Both the position numbers and the translations under genes were made by a program. From positions 62,001-126,000 of the forward strand of contig NZ_RPFJ01000005.1 of NCBI RefSeq assembly GCF_003813905.1: a DNA stretch of 64,000 nucleotides. The letters are read 5' to 3'. Under the pieces are notes generated by a model that saw only the letters and a list, made by a program, of their open reading frames with translations, did not search any database and was not told the DNA's origin. Shown here piece after piece: positions 63,991 through 64,000 of the stretch (the first letter of the stretch is position 1; every line of letters starts with the position of its first letter). This DNA comes from Aureibaculum marinum (lineage in GTDB: Bacteria; Bacteroidota; Bacteroidia; Flavobacteriales; Flavobacteriaceae).

Positions 63991-64000
63991 ATGAAAATTG
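63991..64000 (+). CDS. Possible start of a plus-strand gene, cut by the window edge
   Basis: The last ten bases read ATGAAAATTG after a promoter-like AT-rich region with the shared 20-bp element. Only MKI is visible, so the gene cannot be identified. The divergent arrangement with the AraC gene and the oriented element are the only support. Confidence 0.3.

Noticed and set aside
1-64000. rRNA, tRNA, CRISPR array, insertion sequence
   Set aside because: None was recognised on either strand; no regular repeat-spacer pattern or conserved RNA core was seen. A dedicated RNA scan was not possible.

Overview
The window reads as a chromosomal segment of a marine Flavobacteriaceae (Bacteroidota). The evidence is low-GC background DNA, gliding-motility genes gldB and gldC, a hybrid two-component regulator, a DUF5686 outer-membrane protein, tightly coupled start/stop overlaps (TAATG, ATGA), and a red-algal galactan locus. 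The genus cannot be fixed from the sequence. No rRNA, tRNA, CRISPR array, integrase or insertion sequence was recognised.

Positions 1-41600 are mostly housekeeping. In order: a hybrid sensor regulator and a DUF5686 protein; pdhB; etfB-etfA behind a perfect 22-bp palindrome; a nucleotide/folate neighbourhood (DUF151 nuclease, CNT nucleoside transporter, thyA, a membrane-anchored dihydrofolate reductase fusion, a folK-deoxynucleoside kinase fusion) with a tandem pair of small secreted proteins, an AraC regulator and sppA inserted; gldC and gldB; nadE; a dnaG lacking its zinc ligands; the tig/clpP/clpX proteostasis group; a hydrolase-pdxJ pair; a CBS protein; an aminotransferase-thioesterase-nuclease run; an AraC regulator with a MoaF-like protein; and an ergothioneine-type egtB-egtD operon carrying a racemase-like gene that lacks its first catalytic cysteine.

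Positions 42069-63990 form an agar/porphyran-type catabolic region. A co-directional run of ten genes (42069-56972, gaps of 14 bases or less or short overlaps) holds a GH50 agarase lipoprotein, a PhoD-like phosphoesterase, an FG-GAP/ASPIC lipoprotein, an enoyl-CoA hydratase, an aldehyde dehydrogenase, a solute-binding-protein fold without signal peptide or transporter, two CaiB/BaiF CoA-transferases, a secreted FAD oxidoreductase and a protein with an FMN-attachment-like motif. A GH16 lipoprotein follows. Convergent to it lies a minus-strand operon of cytochrome P450, ferredoxin, ferredoxin reductase, Zn-alcohol dehydrogenase and esterase, which matches the known oxidative demethylation system for 6-O-methyl-D-galactose. 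An AraC regulator sits at its head.

Much of 42180-53890 is far richer in GC than the rest, and the composition switches inside genes, suggesting transfer plus recombination. A perfect 20-bp sequence is shared by the promoter regions of the P450 operon and of the AraC/divergent-gene pair, and is the best operator candidate. The most unusual system is the CoA-linked cytoplasmic module with an orphan binding protein embedded in an agarase operon; its substrate is not evident from sequence.
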